Shown: positions 42,955 through 52,409 of the stretch, in pieces
Layout: every line of letters begins with the position of its first letter
How positions within the stretch are numbered: the first letter of the stretch is position 1
NCBI RefSeq assembly: GCF_011043625.1
Contig: NZ_JAAKGT010000005.1
Span: 186,001-250,000, forward strand
Direction: 5' to 3'
Source of the DNA: Caulobacter sp. 602-2
GTDB lineage: Bacteria; Pseudomonadota; Alphaproteobacteria; Caulobacterales; Caulobacteraceae
Length of the DNA: 64,000 nucleotides
Translations under genes and position numbers: made by a program
Notes under the pieces: model-generated
Database searches by the model: none
Seen by the model: only the letters and a program-made list of their open reading frames with translations
What the model was told of the DNA's origin: nothing

Positions 42955-43190
42955 CGACACAGTGGCATTCGAACCACAGCCTACCCGGGGGCGAGCGAAA
43001 CATTCGGCCGTATTGGCGGCCGCCCGCCGACGTTTGCGCGGGCCGATATTATACTATAAATGCTGCGCCGCCGGCTGGACCGTCGGCGACGTTTTAGGGA
43101 CGGCCATGAACCAAGGGATCGCAGGCGGACGCAGCCAAGAGCGCGACGCCAACCAGAACTTCTCCCAGGCCGGCCGGGAACATCTCTGAC

Positions 43191-44132
43191 ATGGTCGCTT
43201 CGGATCCTTCCATCACCATCTTCGGCGACTGGGGCACCTCGCGCCTGCGCCTCTACCTGCGCCAGGGCAAGAGCGTGCTGGACCGCCGCGACGGCCCCGG
43301 CATCGGCTCGCTGAGCGTCTCGCCCGAGCAGACCTTCCTCGACCTCGTCGGCGACTGGCGCGAGGCCGGTCCCGAAACCATCCTGCTGTGCGGCATGGTC
43401 GGCTCGCGCAACGGCTGGGTCGAAGCCCCCTACGCCCCCTGCCCCGCCGACGCCGCGGCGATCAGCGAGCGGCTGGTGAAGGTCGAGGCCCAGGGCCTGA
43501 CCGTCTCGATCGTGCCGGGCCTCTCCTGCACCAACCCGCTGGGCGGTCCCGACGTGATGCGCGGCGAGGAAACCCAGATCCTCGGCGCCCTGGCGCTGAA
43601 CCCCGAACTGAAGACCGGCCGCCACCTGCTGGCCATGCCGGGCACCCACACCAAGTGGGTGGTGGTCGAGGACGGCGCGATCGCCAGCTTCCTGACCGCC
43701 CCGGTCGGCGAGACCTTCGCCGTGCTGCGCGAGCATTCGATCCTGGCCAAGGCCGCCGCCGGCGACGCCCCCGCGACGCCGGAAGGCTTCGACCTCGGCC
43801 TCTCGCGGATCACCGACAAGGGCGCGGCCCTGCTGCCGCACCTTTTGTTCGAGACCCGCAGCCGCCAGCTGATCGACGGCCTGCCAAAGGCCGACGCCAT
43901 GGGCTTCCTGTCGGGCCTGCTGATCGGCGCCGACGCCGCCGGCGCGGCCGGCTGGTTCGGCCAGCTGGGCAAGGTCGCCCTGATCGGGGCCCCGGCCCTG
44001 AACGCCCTCTACGCCAAGGCCATCAAGGCCGCCGGCGGCGACAGCTTCGAGATCGACGGCGACGCCGCCGTGCTCGCCGGCCTGTCTTCCCTTTCGTCCT
44101 CAATCACGCGTGATGCCCATGTCCTTGCCTGA
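43191..44132 (+). CDS. dgoK: 2-dehydro-3-deoxygalactonokinase DgoK
   Basis: DgoK phosphorylates 2-keto-3-deoxygalactonate at C6 in the De Ley-Doudoroff pathway. It is an ASKHA-type kinase of 313 residues with the nucleotide motif DWGTSRLRLYL near the start, LLCGMVGSRNGW, PGTHTKWVVV, and LIGAPALNALYAKA at the C-terminus. All match the DgoK family. It is the first gene of the galactose operon and overlaps dgoA. The ribosome site GGGAA lies somewhat far from the ATG. Confidence 0.92.
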   Translation: MVASDPSITIFGDWGTSRLRLYLRQGKSVLDRRDGPGIGSLSVSPEQTFLDLVGDWREAGPETILLCGMVGSRNGWVEAPYAPCPADAAAISERLVKVEAQGLTVSIVPGLSCTNPLGGPDVMRGEETQILGALALNPELKTGRHLLAMPGTHTKWVVVEDGAIASFLTAPVGETFAVLREHSILAKAAAGDAPATPEGFDLGLSRITDKGAALLPHLLFETRSRQLIDGLPKADAMGFLSGLLIGADAAGAAGWFGQLGKVALIGAPALNALYAKAIKAAGGDSFEIDGDAAVLAGLSSLSSSITRDAHVLA

Positions 44133-44739
44133 CGCCCCGCCCATCGTCGCCATCCTGCGTGGCGTTAAGCCCGACGAGATCGTCGAGATCGCCGGCGCCC
44201 TCGTCGACGCCGGCATCGGCTACATCGAGATCCCGCTGAACTCGCCCGAGCCGCTGGTCAGCATCGGCAAGCTCTGCGAAGCCTTCGGCGACAAGGCCCT
44301 GTGCGGCGCCGGCACCGTCCTGACCCCGCAGGCGGTCGACGACGTGGCCGCGGTCGGCGGCAAGCTGATCGTGACGCCGAACATCGACGCCGACGTGATC
44401 TCGCGCGCCGTCGAACTGGGCCTGACCGTCATGCCCGGCTTCTCGACCCCGACCGAGGCGTTCGTCGCCGTGAAGGCCGGCGCCAAGGCGCTGAAGCTCT
44501 ATCCGGCCGGCTCGTTCGGTCCGGGCCACCTGAAGGCCGTGCGCGACGTGCTGCCCAAGGACATCGAGATCTACGCCGTCGGCGGCGTCGGCGCGGCCAA
44601 CCTCAAGCCCTGGCTCGACATCGGCGTGGCCGGCATCGGCGTCGGCGGCGAGCTCTACCGCCCCGGCTACACCGCCGCCGAAGTCGGCGAACGGGCCCGC
44701 GCCCTGGTCGCGGCCTGGACTGCGCAGACCGCCGGCTGA
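44119..44739 (+). CDS. dgoA: 2-dehydro-3-deoxy-6-phosphogalactonate aldolase DgoA
   Basis: A class I KDPGal aldolase that splits the DgoK product into pyruvate and glyceraldehyde 3-phosphate. Motifs are VAILRGVKPDE, IEIPLNSPEP, CGAGTVL, and the Schiff-base Lys in LKLYPAGSFGPGHLKAV. The reading frame also has GTG at 44110 and ATG at 44113; I chose the ATG at 44119 because it gives 206 residues, close to the family's 205. All three starts lie inside the end of dgoK, so translation is coupled. Confidence 0.92.
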   Translation: MSLPDAPPIVAILRGVKPDEIVEIAGALVDAGIGYIEIPLNSPEPLVSIGKLCEAFGDKALCGAGTVLTPQAVDDVAAVGGKLIVTPNIDADVISRAVELGLTVMPGFSTPTEAFVAVKAGAKALKLYPAGSFGPGHLKAVRDVLPKDIEIYAVGGVGAANLKPWLDIGVAGIGVGGELYRPGYTAAEVGERARALVAAWTAQTAG

Positions 44740-44788
44740 GCCGTCTTACGATCATAACGAAGAGCAGCCCTAAAGGGGGGAAGCCCAC

Positions 44789-46366
44789 GTGAAGAACCTA
44801 GCAACCATCGATCTCGCCATCCTGGCGATATACGCCGTGGCGATCTTCGCCCTGGCGCAGTGGGTTTCCCGGGACAAGGGCGGCCACAAGAAGGACTCGA
44901 CCGACTACTTCCTCGCGTCGAAGGCCCTGCCCTGGTGGGCGATCGGCGCCTCGCTGATCGCCGCCAACATCTCGGCCGAACAGATCATCGGCATGAGCGG
45001 CTCGGGCTACGCCATCGGCCTGGCCATCGCCTCCTACGAATGGATGGCGGCCCTGACCCTGCTGATCGTCGGCAAGTTCTTCCTGCCGATCTTCATCAAG
45101 AACGGCATCGTCACGATGCCGCAGTTCCTGGAGCAGCGTTACGGCCCCAGCGTGCGGACCATCATGGCCGTGTTCTGGCTGGGCCTGTACGTCTTCGTGA
45201 ACCTGACCTCGATCCTGTGGCTGGGCTCGATCGCCGTGCACACCGTGACCGGCATGGACCAGATGTGGGCGCTGGTCGCCATCGGCGTCTTCGCCCTGGC
45301 CTACCAGCTGTGGGGCGGCCTCAAGGCCGTGGCCCTGACCGACATCGTGCAGGTGGCCCTGCTGGTGGCCGGCGGCCTGATCATCGCCTGGCTGTCGCTG
45401 GACAAGATCGGCGGCGCCGGCGGCGTCGTGGCCGGCTTCCACCACCTGACCACCCAGTTCCCCGACCACTTCGACATGATCCTCGACCGGGCCAGCCCGC
45501 ACTACAAGGACCTGCCGGGCCTCAGCGTGCTGTTCGGCGGCCTGTGGATCATGAACATCAGCTACTGGGGCTTCAATCAGTACATCATCCAGCGCGCCCT
45601 CGGCGCCAAGGACCTGCCCGAAGCCCAGAAGGGCATCGCCCTGGCCGCCTACCTGAAGCTGCTGATGCCGGTGATCGTGGTGCTGCCGGGCATCGCCGCC
45701 CTGGTGCTGGTCGACGGGACCATCAAGCCCGACCAGGCCTATCCGGAGATGATGAAGCTGCTGCCGCCCGGCCTGCTGGGCCTGGTGTTCGCCGCCCTGG
45801 TCGCCGCGATCGTCGCGTCGCTGGCCGCCAAGATCAACTCGATCGCCACCATCTTCACCCTCGACCTCTACGCCAAGGCCAAGACCGGCTCGAGCGAGCA
45901 GCACCTGGTGCTGGTCGGCCGCATCACCGCCATCGTCGCCGTGATCGTCGGCATCCTCACGGCCAAGCCGCTGCTGGGCGGCGCCGAGCAGGCGTTCCAG
46001 TTCATCCAGGAGTTCACCGGCTTCTTCACGCCGGGGATCGTGGTGATCTTCATCCTGGGCATGTTCTGGAAGAAGGCCACCACCGCCGGCGCCCTGACCG
46101 CCGCCATCGGTTCGGCCGTGCTGTCGGCCATCTTCTGGTGGCTGCAGGAGCAGGCGATCTTCACGATGCCGTTCATGAACCGCGTCGGCGTGGTGTTCCT
46201 GCTTACCCTGGCCGCGGCCGTGGTCGTCTCGCTGGTCGCCCCGCAGAAGAAGGACGTCAACGTCGTCAGCCTCGACGGCGTCTCCTACAAGACCACCACC
46301 GGCTTCAACATCGCCGGCCTGGGCGTGATCATCATCCTGATCGCGCTGTACGCCACGTGGTGGTGA
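44789..46366 (+). CDS. Sodium/sugar symporter (SSS family, vSGLT-like)
   Basis: A 525-residue sodium-coupled transporter with about 14 membrane helices, strongly resembling the Vibrio sodium/galactose transporter. Signatures: DYFLASKALPWWAIGASL, ANISAEQIIGMSGSGY (sugar and sodium site region, first broken helix), YWGFNQYIIQRAL, and LAAKINSIATIFTLDLY. The GTG start follows AAGGGGGGAAG. Its position between dgoA and a sugar lactonase points to galactose or glucose uptake across the inner membrane. Confidence 0.93.
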   Translation: MKNLATIDLAILAIYAVAIFALAQWVSRDKGGHKKDSTDYFLASKALPWWAIGASLIAANISAEQIIGMSGSGYAIGLAIASYEWMAALTLLIVGKFFLPIFIKNGIVTMPQFLEQRYGPSVRTIMAVFWLGLYVFVNLTSILWLGSIAVHTVTGMDQMWALVAIGVFALAYQLWGGLKAVALTDIVQVALLVAGGLIIAWLSLDKIGGAGGVVAGFHHLTTQFPDHFDMILDRASPHYKDLPGLSVLFGGLWIMNISYWGFNQYIIQRALGAKDLPEAQKGIALAAYLKLLMPVIVVLPGIAALVLVDGTIKPDQAYPEMMKLLPPGLLGLVFAALVAAIVASLAAKINSIATIFTLDLYAKAKTGSSEQHLVLVGRITAIVAVIVGILTAKPLLGGAEQAFQFIQEFTGFFTPGIVVIFILGMFWKKATTAGALTAAIGSAVLSAIFWWLQEQAIFTMPFMNRVGVVFLLTLAAAVVVSLVAPQKKDVNVVSLDGVSYKTTTGFNIAGLGVIIILIALYATWW

Positions 46367-47274
46367 TTTCCAGCCAGCAGCCGGCCGCGATCATCGCGGC
46401 CGGCGACGTGCTCGGCGAGGGGCCGGTGTGGGACGCTCACGCCGGCCGCCTGCTGTGGACCGACATCCAGAGCCGCCGCCTGCGCGCCTTCGATCCCGCC
46501 ACCGGCGGCGTCGAGACCTTCGCCGCCCCCGAGCGCATCGGCTCGATCGCGCTTCTGCCGGGCGAGGCCAACCGCGTGATCGCCGCCTTCGAGACCGGCC
46601 TTGGCCTGTTCGATCTCGCCTCGGGCGGGGTCGAGTGGCTGCATCGCGTCGAGGCCCAGGCCAACGGCCGCCGCTTCAACGACGGCCGCGTCGACCGCGC
46701 CGGGCGCTTCTGGGCCGGAACCATGGTCGAGGACGAGGCCATCCGCCATCGCGCCGAGGCCAGCGTCTGGCGCCTGGACCATGCCGGCGACTTCACGCCC
46801 CACTTCGGCGGCGTGCAGATCGCCAACGGGCTGGCGTTCAGCCCCGACGGCAAGACCGCCTATTTTTCCGACAGCCCGCTGCAGACCATCTTCGCCTTCG
46901 ACCTGGACGAGGACGGGACGCTCTCGAACCGCCGCGTCTTTGCGGAAGTGACCGAAGGCTATCCCGACGGGGCCACGGTCGACGCCGAAGGCTGCCTGTG
47001 GAGCGCCCGCTGGGCGGCCGGGACCGTGGTTCGTCACGCCCCCGACGGTCGCGTGCTGGAGACCCTGCGCGTGCCGGCCAGCCAGCCGACCTGCGTGGCC
47101 TTCGGCGGCGACGACCTGCGCACGCTTTACGTCACTTCGGCCCGGGACGAGCTTTCCGAGGACGAATTGGTCAGACAACCGCACGCTGGCGATGTATTCG
47201 CGTATGACGTGACCGTTCCGGGTCTGCCCGAACCACGATACACAGGGGCGATTCGTTTCGCGTCCAACGTATAG
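46363..47274 (+). CDS. SMP-30/gluconolactonase family sugar lactonase
   Basis: A six-bladed propeller lactonase of 303 residues, probably hydrolysing galactono- or another aldonolactone. The metal site fits the SMP-30 family: Glu19 in GEGPVW, Asn in RRFNDGRVD, and Asn/Asp in QIANGLAFSPDG and the later ATVDAEGCLWSARW. The GTG overlaps the transporter stop by four bases. In the De Ley-Doudoroff route it would act before galactonate dehydratase, which is not in this window. Confidence 0.88.
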   Translation: MISSQQPAAIIAAGDVLGEGPVWDAHAGRLLWTDIQSRRLRAFDPATGGVETFAAPERIGSIALLPGEANRVIAAFETGLGLFDLASGGVEWLHRVEAQANGRRFNDGRVDRAGRFWAGTMVEDEAIRHRAEASVWRLDHAGDFTPHFGGVQIANGLAFSPDGKTAYFSDSPLQTIFAFDLDEDGTLSNRRVFAEVTEGYPDGATVDAEGCLWSARWAAGTVVRHAPDGRVLETLRVPASQPTCVAFGGDDLRTLYVTSARDELSEDELVRQPHAGDVFAYDVTVPGLPEPRYTGAIRFASNV

Positions 47275-47291
47275 AAAAGAAGACTTTGGCG

Positions 47292-48017
47292 ATGCGCACC
47301 CAGCCTGGACTGAGCCTCACCTACGGCCTCGTGGAATCGCTTGGTCAGGCCATCGTCACCGGCGAGTACGCCGAGGTGGGCTTTCCCACCGAGGGCGAAC
47401 TGTCCAAGAAGTTCGGGGCCAGCCGCACGGTGACGCGCGAGGCGGTGAAGATGCTCACCGCCAAGGGCCTGCTCAGCGCCCGTCCCCGCCACGGCACGGT
47501 GGTCGAGCCGGAAGCCAACTGGAACCTGCTCGATCCCGACGTCCTGCGCTGGCTGCTGGAGCGCAAGTTCTCGCTGAAGCTGCTGTCGGAGTTCACCGAG
47601 ATGCGGCTGGGCATCGAGCCCGCCGCCGCCGCGCTGGCCGCCCGCAACGCCGACGAGGAAGGCCTCAACGCCATCCGCAAGGGCCTGGCGCGGATGAAGG
47701 CCGCCGCCGACGGCGAGGACGATCCCCTCGCCTCGGACATCGCCTTCCACATCGCGATCCTCAACGCGACCAAGAATCCATTCTACAGCGAGCTGCACGA
47801 GCTGGTGAACACAGCGCTGCGGATCTCGATCCGCTTCACCAACCGCATCAAGGGCCGCACCGCCTCGATCCCCTCGCACGAGGACGTGGCCAACGCGATC
47901 ATCGCTCGTGACGCCGTGGCGGCGCAAAGCGCCATGCAGGCCATCATCGTCGACGTGCTGGAACTGATCCGCGCGGCCTCGGCCAACGACGCCCAGACCG
48001 CGCGCAAGGAAGCCTGA
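47292..48017 (+). CDS. FadR-type GntR regulator (DgoR-like)
   Basis: A 241-residue GntR regulator. The N-terminal winged helix (GFPTEGELSKKFGASRTVTREAVKML, described here as residues 30-58) is followed by an FCD effector domain with the metal-binding pattern Asp/His in SDIAFHIAI and His in SHEDVANAI. Its place at the end of the dgo operon and its FadR class match DgoR, which is relieved by galactonate. An in-frame TTG six bases upstream is less likely. The palindrome at 42936-42954 is a candidate binding site. Confidence 0.88.
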   Translation: MRTQPGLSLTYGLVESLGQAIVTGEYAEVGFPTEGELSKKFGASRTVTREAVKMLTAKGLLSARPRHGTVVEPEANWNLLDPDVLRWLLERKFSLKLLSEFTEMRLGIEPAAAALAARNADEEGLNAIRKGLARMKAAADGEDDPLASDIAFHIAILNATKNPFYSELHELVNTALRISIRFTNRIKGRTASIPSHEDVANAIIARDAVAAQSAMQAIIVDVLELIRAASANDAQTARKEA

Positions 48018-48114
48018 CCCCGGGCGTCCGCGCCTTACCCCGATTTAACTCGTCGAACCCCGTTTCTCGTCTAGAAGTCCCAGCTGGGAATCTGACGCAA
48101 AAAGGGGCGATGTC

Positions 48115-49251
48115 GTGGGTTACGGGTTCAAGGGGTCCTTCGGGCGCACGACGGCGCTGGCCCTGGTTCTGACGGTTTCGGCCGCCGGCCTCGCCGCCTG
48201 CGGCAAGGACAAGAAGGCCGAGGCCAAGGCCAAGAAGCCCATCGCCGCCCAGACCGTCAGCGTCTCGCCGGTCGCGGTCCTGCCGCTGCCGCGCGTCATC
48301 AACGCCTCGGGCACCATCTCGGCCTGGGAAGAGGTGCCGGTCGGCGCCGAGACCGGCGGCCTGACCGCCACGGCCGTCAACGCCGAGGAAGGCCAGTTCG
48401 TCCGCCAGGGCCAGGTGCTGGTCGCGCTGAACGACACCCTCCTGCGCGCCCAGCTGCGCCAGCAGGACGCGTCGGTGACCAGCGCCCGCGCCACCCTCGC
48501 CGAGGCAGAGGCCTCGCTGAAGCGTTCGCGCGAACTGCTGGCCAAGGGCTTCCTCTCGCAGGCCTCGCTCGACACGGCCACCGCCCGCCAGGCCACCGCC
48601 GCCGCCCAGGTCGCCGCCGCCGAGGCCGCCCGGGGCGAGACCGCCGCGCGCGTGGCCCAGGCCTCGATCCGCGCCCCGGTCTCGGGCCTGATCGTCCGCC
48701 GCAGCGTCACCAAGGGCCAGATCGTCAGCGCCGGCAGCGAGCTCTTCCGCATCGTCCGCGACGGCCGCATGGAGCTGGACGCCGAGCTTCCCGAGACCGA
48801 CCTGGGCCTCGTCAAGGCCGGCATGGCCGCGGTCATCACCTCCGAACAGGTGGGCAAGGCCGACGGCGCCGTGCGCATCGTCACCTCCGAAGTCGACCCG
48901 CAGACCCGCCTGGGCGTGGCCCGCATCGCCCTGACGGCGATGGGCGCCTTCCGTCCGGGGATGTTCGCCCGCGCCCAGATCCAGGCCGGCGACCAGGCCT
49001 CGCCCGTGGTGCCCAGCGCGGCGATCCTTTACCGCCAGAACCAGCCCGGCGTGTTCATGGTCGACCGCAACCGCAAGGCCCAGTTCCGCAAGGTGGCGAT
49101 CGTGGCCCGCACCGGCGACGTCACCGCCGTCACCGGCGTCGCGGCCGGTGAAGAGGTCGTGGTTCAGGGCGCCGGCTTCCTGGGCGACGGCGACGCCGTC
49201 CGGGTGGCCGTGCACCAGCCCGCCCCGACCCTGTCCGCCGCCAAGCGCTAG
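48115..49251 (+). CDS. RND efflux periplasmic adaptor, lipoprotein
   Basis: A 378-residue membrane fusion protein that bridges an RND pump and an outer-membrane channel. The GTG start is followed by a lipobox LAAC at about residues 22-25, giving a lipid-anchored protein, then a Lys-rich linker. Barrel and lipoyl motifs include VGAETGGLTATAVNAEEGQFVRQGQVLV and its partner ASIRAPVSGLIVRR (as regions), separated by a short coiled-coil hairpin of about 75 residues. It starts an operon with the pump gene 9 nt downstream. No outer-membrane factor follows. Confidence 0.92.
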   Translation: MGYGFKGSFGRTTALALVLTVSAAGLAACGKDKKAEAKAKKPIAAQTVSVSPVAVLPLPRVINASGTISAWEEVPVGAETGGLTATAVNAEEGQFVRQGQVLVALNDTLLRAQLRQQDASVTSARATLAEAEASLKRSRELLAKGFLSQASLDTATARQATAAAQVAAAEAARGETAARVAQASIRAPVSGLIVRRSVTKGQIVSAGSELFRIVRDGRMELDAELPETDLGLVKAGMAAVITSEQVGKADGAVRIVTSEVDPQTRLGVARIALTAMGAFRPGMFARAQIQAGDQASPVVPSAAILYRQNQPGVFMVDRNRKAQFRKVAIVARTGDVTAVTGVAAGEEVVVQGAGFLGDGDAVRVAVHQPAPTLSAAKR

Positions 49252-49260
49252 GGCCCGACG

Positions 49261-52200
49261 ATGGACACCAACAACATCTCGCGCTGGGCGATCAAGAACC
49301 CGATCCCCGTCCTGATGCTCTTCGTCATGCTGACGATCGCCGGGGTCGCCGGCTTCATGAGCATGCGGGTCAACAACAACCCCGACGTCGACCTGCCGCT
49401 GGTGGTGGTCTCGGCCTCGCGTCCCGGCGCCGCGCCGAGCGAACTGGAGACCCAGGTCACCCGCCTGATCGAGGATTCGATCGCGGGCCTGGGCCAGGTG
49501 CGCCACATCACCTCGACCGTCGGCGACGGCTTCTCGTCGACCTTCATCGAGTTCGAGCTGGGCGTCGACCACGAGCGCGTCACCAACGACGTGCGCAACG
49601 CCATGTCCAACCTGCAGTCCGCCCTGCCGCAGGACATGCAGATCCCCAACGTCACCCGCATCGACATCTCGGGCGACCCGCTGATCACCTACGTGGTGCA
49701 GGCCCCCACCCTGACGCCGGAGCAGCGCAGCTGGTTCGTCGACAACGACGTGGCCCGCACCCTGCTGGCCATCCGCGGCATCGGCGAGGTCAACCGCCTG
49801 GGCGGCGTCAGCCGCGAGATCGAGGTGGCCCTGGATCCGGACCGCCTGTCGGCCCGCGGCGTCACCGCCGCCGCCGTCAGCCAGGCCCTGGCCAGCACCA
49901 ACGCCGACCTGCCCGGCGGCCGGGTGACCGTCTCGGGCTCCGAGCGCGCCATCCGCACCCTGGGGGCGGCCGGCTCGGTGGAGCAGCTGCGCGAGACGCG
50001 GATCCCGCTGTCGGGCGGCGGCACCGTGCGCCTGGGCGACCTGGGCACGGTCACCGACCGCTGGGCCGAGCCGCGCAACCGCGCCCGCTTCGACAACCGC
50101 GAGGTCGTGACCTTCAACATGGTCCGTTCGCGCGGCGCCAGCGAGGTCAAGGTCGCCGAGAAGGTACGCGAGGCGGTCAAGAAGCTCGACGAAGAGCATC
50201 CCGAACTGACGATCTCCGAGATCACCTCGAACGTGAAGTACATCGAGGAAAGCTACTGGGCCTCGCTGGAGGCGCTGGGCCTAGGCGCCCTGCTGGCGGT
50301 GCTGGTGGTTCTGCTGTTCCTGCGCGACTGGCGCGCCACCTTCCTGGCGGCCGTGGCCATCCCGCTGTCGCTGCTGCCGACCTTCGCGATCATGGCCCCG
50401 CTGGGCCAGTCGCTGAACGGCGTCACCCTGCTGGCGCTGTCGCTGACCGTGGGCATCCTGGTCGACGACGCCATCGTCGAGATCGAGAACATCGTCCGCC
50501 ACATGCGCGGCGGCAAGTCGCCGTACAACGCGGCGATGGAGGCGGCCGACGAGATCGGCCTGGCCGTGGTGGCCACCACCTTCACCATCGTGGCGGTGTT
50601 CGCGCCCACCGGCTTCATGCCCGGGATCATCGGCCAGTTCTTCAAGGCCTTCGCCCTGGCCGCCTGCGTCTCGGTGCTGTTCTCGCTGCTGGTCGCCCGC
50701 ATGCTGACGCCGCTGATGGGCGCCTACATGCTCAAGCCGCACCACAAGCCCGACACCGACCCGTTCTGGATGCCGGGCTACCTGCGCGCCCTGCAATGGT
50801 CGCTGAACAACAAGTGGAAGGTGCTGGTCATCGGCTTCGTGACCTTCGTCGCGTCGCTGGCCCTGATCCCGCTTCTGCCCTTCGAGTTCCAGCCGGCGGC
50901 CGACCGCGGCCGCGCCCCGTTCTCGATCGAGCTGCCGCCCGGCGCCACGCTGGACGAGACCGACGCCGTCGCCCAGGAGGTCACCCGCAGGCTGGAGGCC
51001 CGTCCGGAGGTCAAGGGCGTCTACGCCTCGGTCGGCAACGACGGGGTCAACAAGGCGCGGATCACCGCCGACCTCGTGCCGAAGGGCGAGCGGATGAACC
51101 AGCAGCAGTTCAGCCGCCTGATGGTCGACCAGTTCAAGGCGATCCCCGGCGCGCGCATCGGCGCGGGCAACAACAGCGGCGGCGGCCCCGGCGACGGCGG
51201 CAGCTACACCCTGCGCCTGGTCGGCGACGACGGCCCCGAACTGGAAGCCGCGGCCCGCAAGGTCGAGGCCGAGATGCGCGGCGTCCCGGGCCTGGCCAAC
51301 GTGGTCAACACCGCCTCGATCGCTCGTCCCGAGATCATCGTCACCCCGCGTCCCGACCAGGCCGCCCGCATGGGCGTCTCGGCCGGCGCGATCTCGCAGG
51401 CCGTGCGGGTCGCCACCATCGGCGACATCGACCAGTCGCTGCCCAAGTACAATCTGGGCGACCGCCAGGTGCCGATCCGTCTGCGCCTGACGCAGAACGC
51501 CCTGGGCGACCTGTCGGTGCTGGAGACCCTCAAGGTGCCGTCGGCCACCGGCGCCTCGGTGCCGCTGAACGCGGTGGCCGACATCCGCTTCGGCGCGGGT
51601 CCCTCGCAGATCAGCCGCCAGGACCGGTCTCGCGTGGCCGAGATCACCGCTGAGCTCGACGGCATCGTCGTCGGCGAGGCCTCCAAGCGGGTGCACGCCC
51701 TGGACTCGGTCAAGAAGCTGCCGAGCGGCGTCAAGGAGGTGGCCGCCGGCGACGCCGAGTTCATCGCCGAGATGATGCAGGGCTTCATCATGGCCCTCGT
51801 GACCGGCCTGCTGCTGATGTACGTCGTGCTGGTGCTGCTGTTCCGCAGCTTCGCCCACCCGGTGACCATCATGGCCGCCCTGCCCCTGGCCATCGGCGGC
51901 GCCTTCGCCCTGCTGAAGCTGGTCAACAGCAGCTTCTCGATGTCGAGCCTGATCGGCATCCTGATGCTGATGGGCATCGCCGCCAAGAACTCGATCCTGC
52001 TGGTCGAGTACGCGATCATGGCGATGAAGGACGGCATGACCCGGCGCGAGGCGCTGATCGACGCGGCCCACAAGCGGGCCCGGCCGATCCTGATGACCAC
52101 CGTGGCCATGGGCGCGGGCATGGTGCCCGTGGCCGTCGGCTTCGGCGCCGACGTCGAGTTCCGGGCCCCGATGGCGATCACCGTCATCGGCGGCCTGATC

Positions 52201-52365
52201 ACCTCGACCTTCCTGTCGCTGCTCTACATCCCGGTGGTGTTCGTGTTCATGGACCAGCTGAAGAACTGGTCGAACAAGCTGCTGGGGCGGTTCTTCCACC
52301 ACTCCCACCACCACCCCGCCCACGGCGCGCATCAGGAAGAACCGGTGCTGGTCACGCGGGACTGA
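49261..52365 (+). CDS. RND efflux pump permease (HAE-1 type)
   Basis: A 1034-residue trimeric proton-driven pump of the AcrB/MdtB kind. TM1 is near residues 12-32. The proton relay is intact: Asp402-Asp403 in GILVDDAIVEIEN and Lys909 in IAAKNSILLVEYA. Two large periplasmic loops follow TM1 and TM7. The C-terminal tail has a His cluster, FFHHSHHHPAHGAH, after the last helix. Asp/Lys residues favour proton rather than metal cation coupling, and drug or solvent export is the usual role, but the substrate is unknown. A terminator follows directly. Confidence 0.93.
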   Translation: MDTNNISRWAIKNPIPVLMLFVMLTIAGVAGFMSMRVNNNPDVDLPLVVVSASRPGAAPSELETQVTRLIEDSIAGLGQVRHITSTVGDGFSSTFIEFELGVDHERVTNDVRNAMSNLQSALPQDMQIPNVTRIDISGDPLITYVVQAPTLTPEQRSWFVDNDVARTLLAIRGIGEVNRLGGVSREIEVALDPDRLSARGVTAAAVSQALASTNADLPGGRVTVSGSERAIRTLGAAGSVEQLRETRIPLSGGGTVRLGDLGTVTDRWAEPRNRARFDNREVVTFNMVRSRGASEVKVAEKVREAVKKLDEEHPELTISEITSNVKYIEESYWASLEALGLGALLAVLVVLLFLRDWRATFLAAVAIPLSLLPTFAIMAPLGQSLNGVTLLALSLTVGILVDDAIVEIENIVRHMRGGKSPYNAAMEAADEIGLAVVATTFTIVAVFAPTGFMPGIIGQFFKAFALAACVSVLFSLLVARMLTPLMGAYMLKPHHKPDTDPFWMPGYLRALQWSLNNKWKVLVIGFVTFVASLALIPLLPFEFQPAADRGRAPFSIELPPGATLDETDAVAQEVTRRLEARPEVKGVYASVGNDGVNKARITADLVPKGERMNQQQFSRLMVDQFKAIPGARIGAGNNSGGGPGDGGSYTLRLVGDDGPELEAAARKVEAEMRGVPGLANVVNTASIARPEIIVTPRPDQAARMGVSAGAISQAVRVATIGDIDQSLPKYNLGDRQVPIRLRLTQNALGDLSVLETLKVPSATGASVPLNAVADIRFGAGPSQISRQDRSRVAEITAELDGIVVGEASKRVHALDSVKKLPSGVKEVAAGDAEFIAEMMQGFIMALVTGLLLMYVVLVLLFRSFAHPVTIMAALPLAIGGAFALLKLVNSSFSMSSLIGILMLMGIAAKNSILLVEYAIMAMKDGMTRREALIDAAHKRARPILMTTVAMGAGMVPVAVGFGADVEFRAPMAITVIGGLITSTFLSLLYIPVVFVFMDQLKNWSNKLLGRFFHHSHHHPAHGAHQEEPVLVTRD

Positions 52366-52372
52366 CGATCAC

Positions 52373-52401
52373 GGGGCGGACTTTCGGGTCCGCCCCTTTT
52401 T
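52373..52401 (+). terminator. Rho-independent terminator of the RND operon
   Basis: GGGGCGGAC and GTCCGCCCC form a 9-bp perfect stem with a TTTCGG loop, followed by TTTTT. It lies 8 nt after the pump stop. Confidence 0.9.
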
Positions 52402-52409
52402 CGTGCGCC

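Larger units (their letters stand above)
42785..43190. other. Divergent promoter region between the receptor and dgo operon
   Basis: This 406-bp region holds the GTTACCGGTATC-type operator (42905-42916), a 19-bp palindrome (42936-42954), and an AT-rich promoter-like stretch ATATTATACTATAAAT near 43047-43062, with TTGCGC about 15 nt before TATAAA. A 27-codon open frame (from 43105) ends just before dgoK, but I see no support for it as a gene. Confidence 0.6.

Noticed and set aside
42944..43189. An 81-codon open frame ending just before dgoK
   Set aside because: The GTG start is inside the palindrome region with no ribosome site. A 27-codon piece from 43105 could be a leader peptide but shows no attenuator structure.
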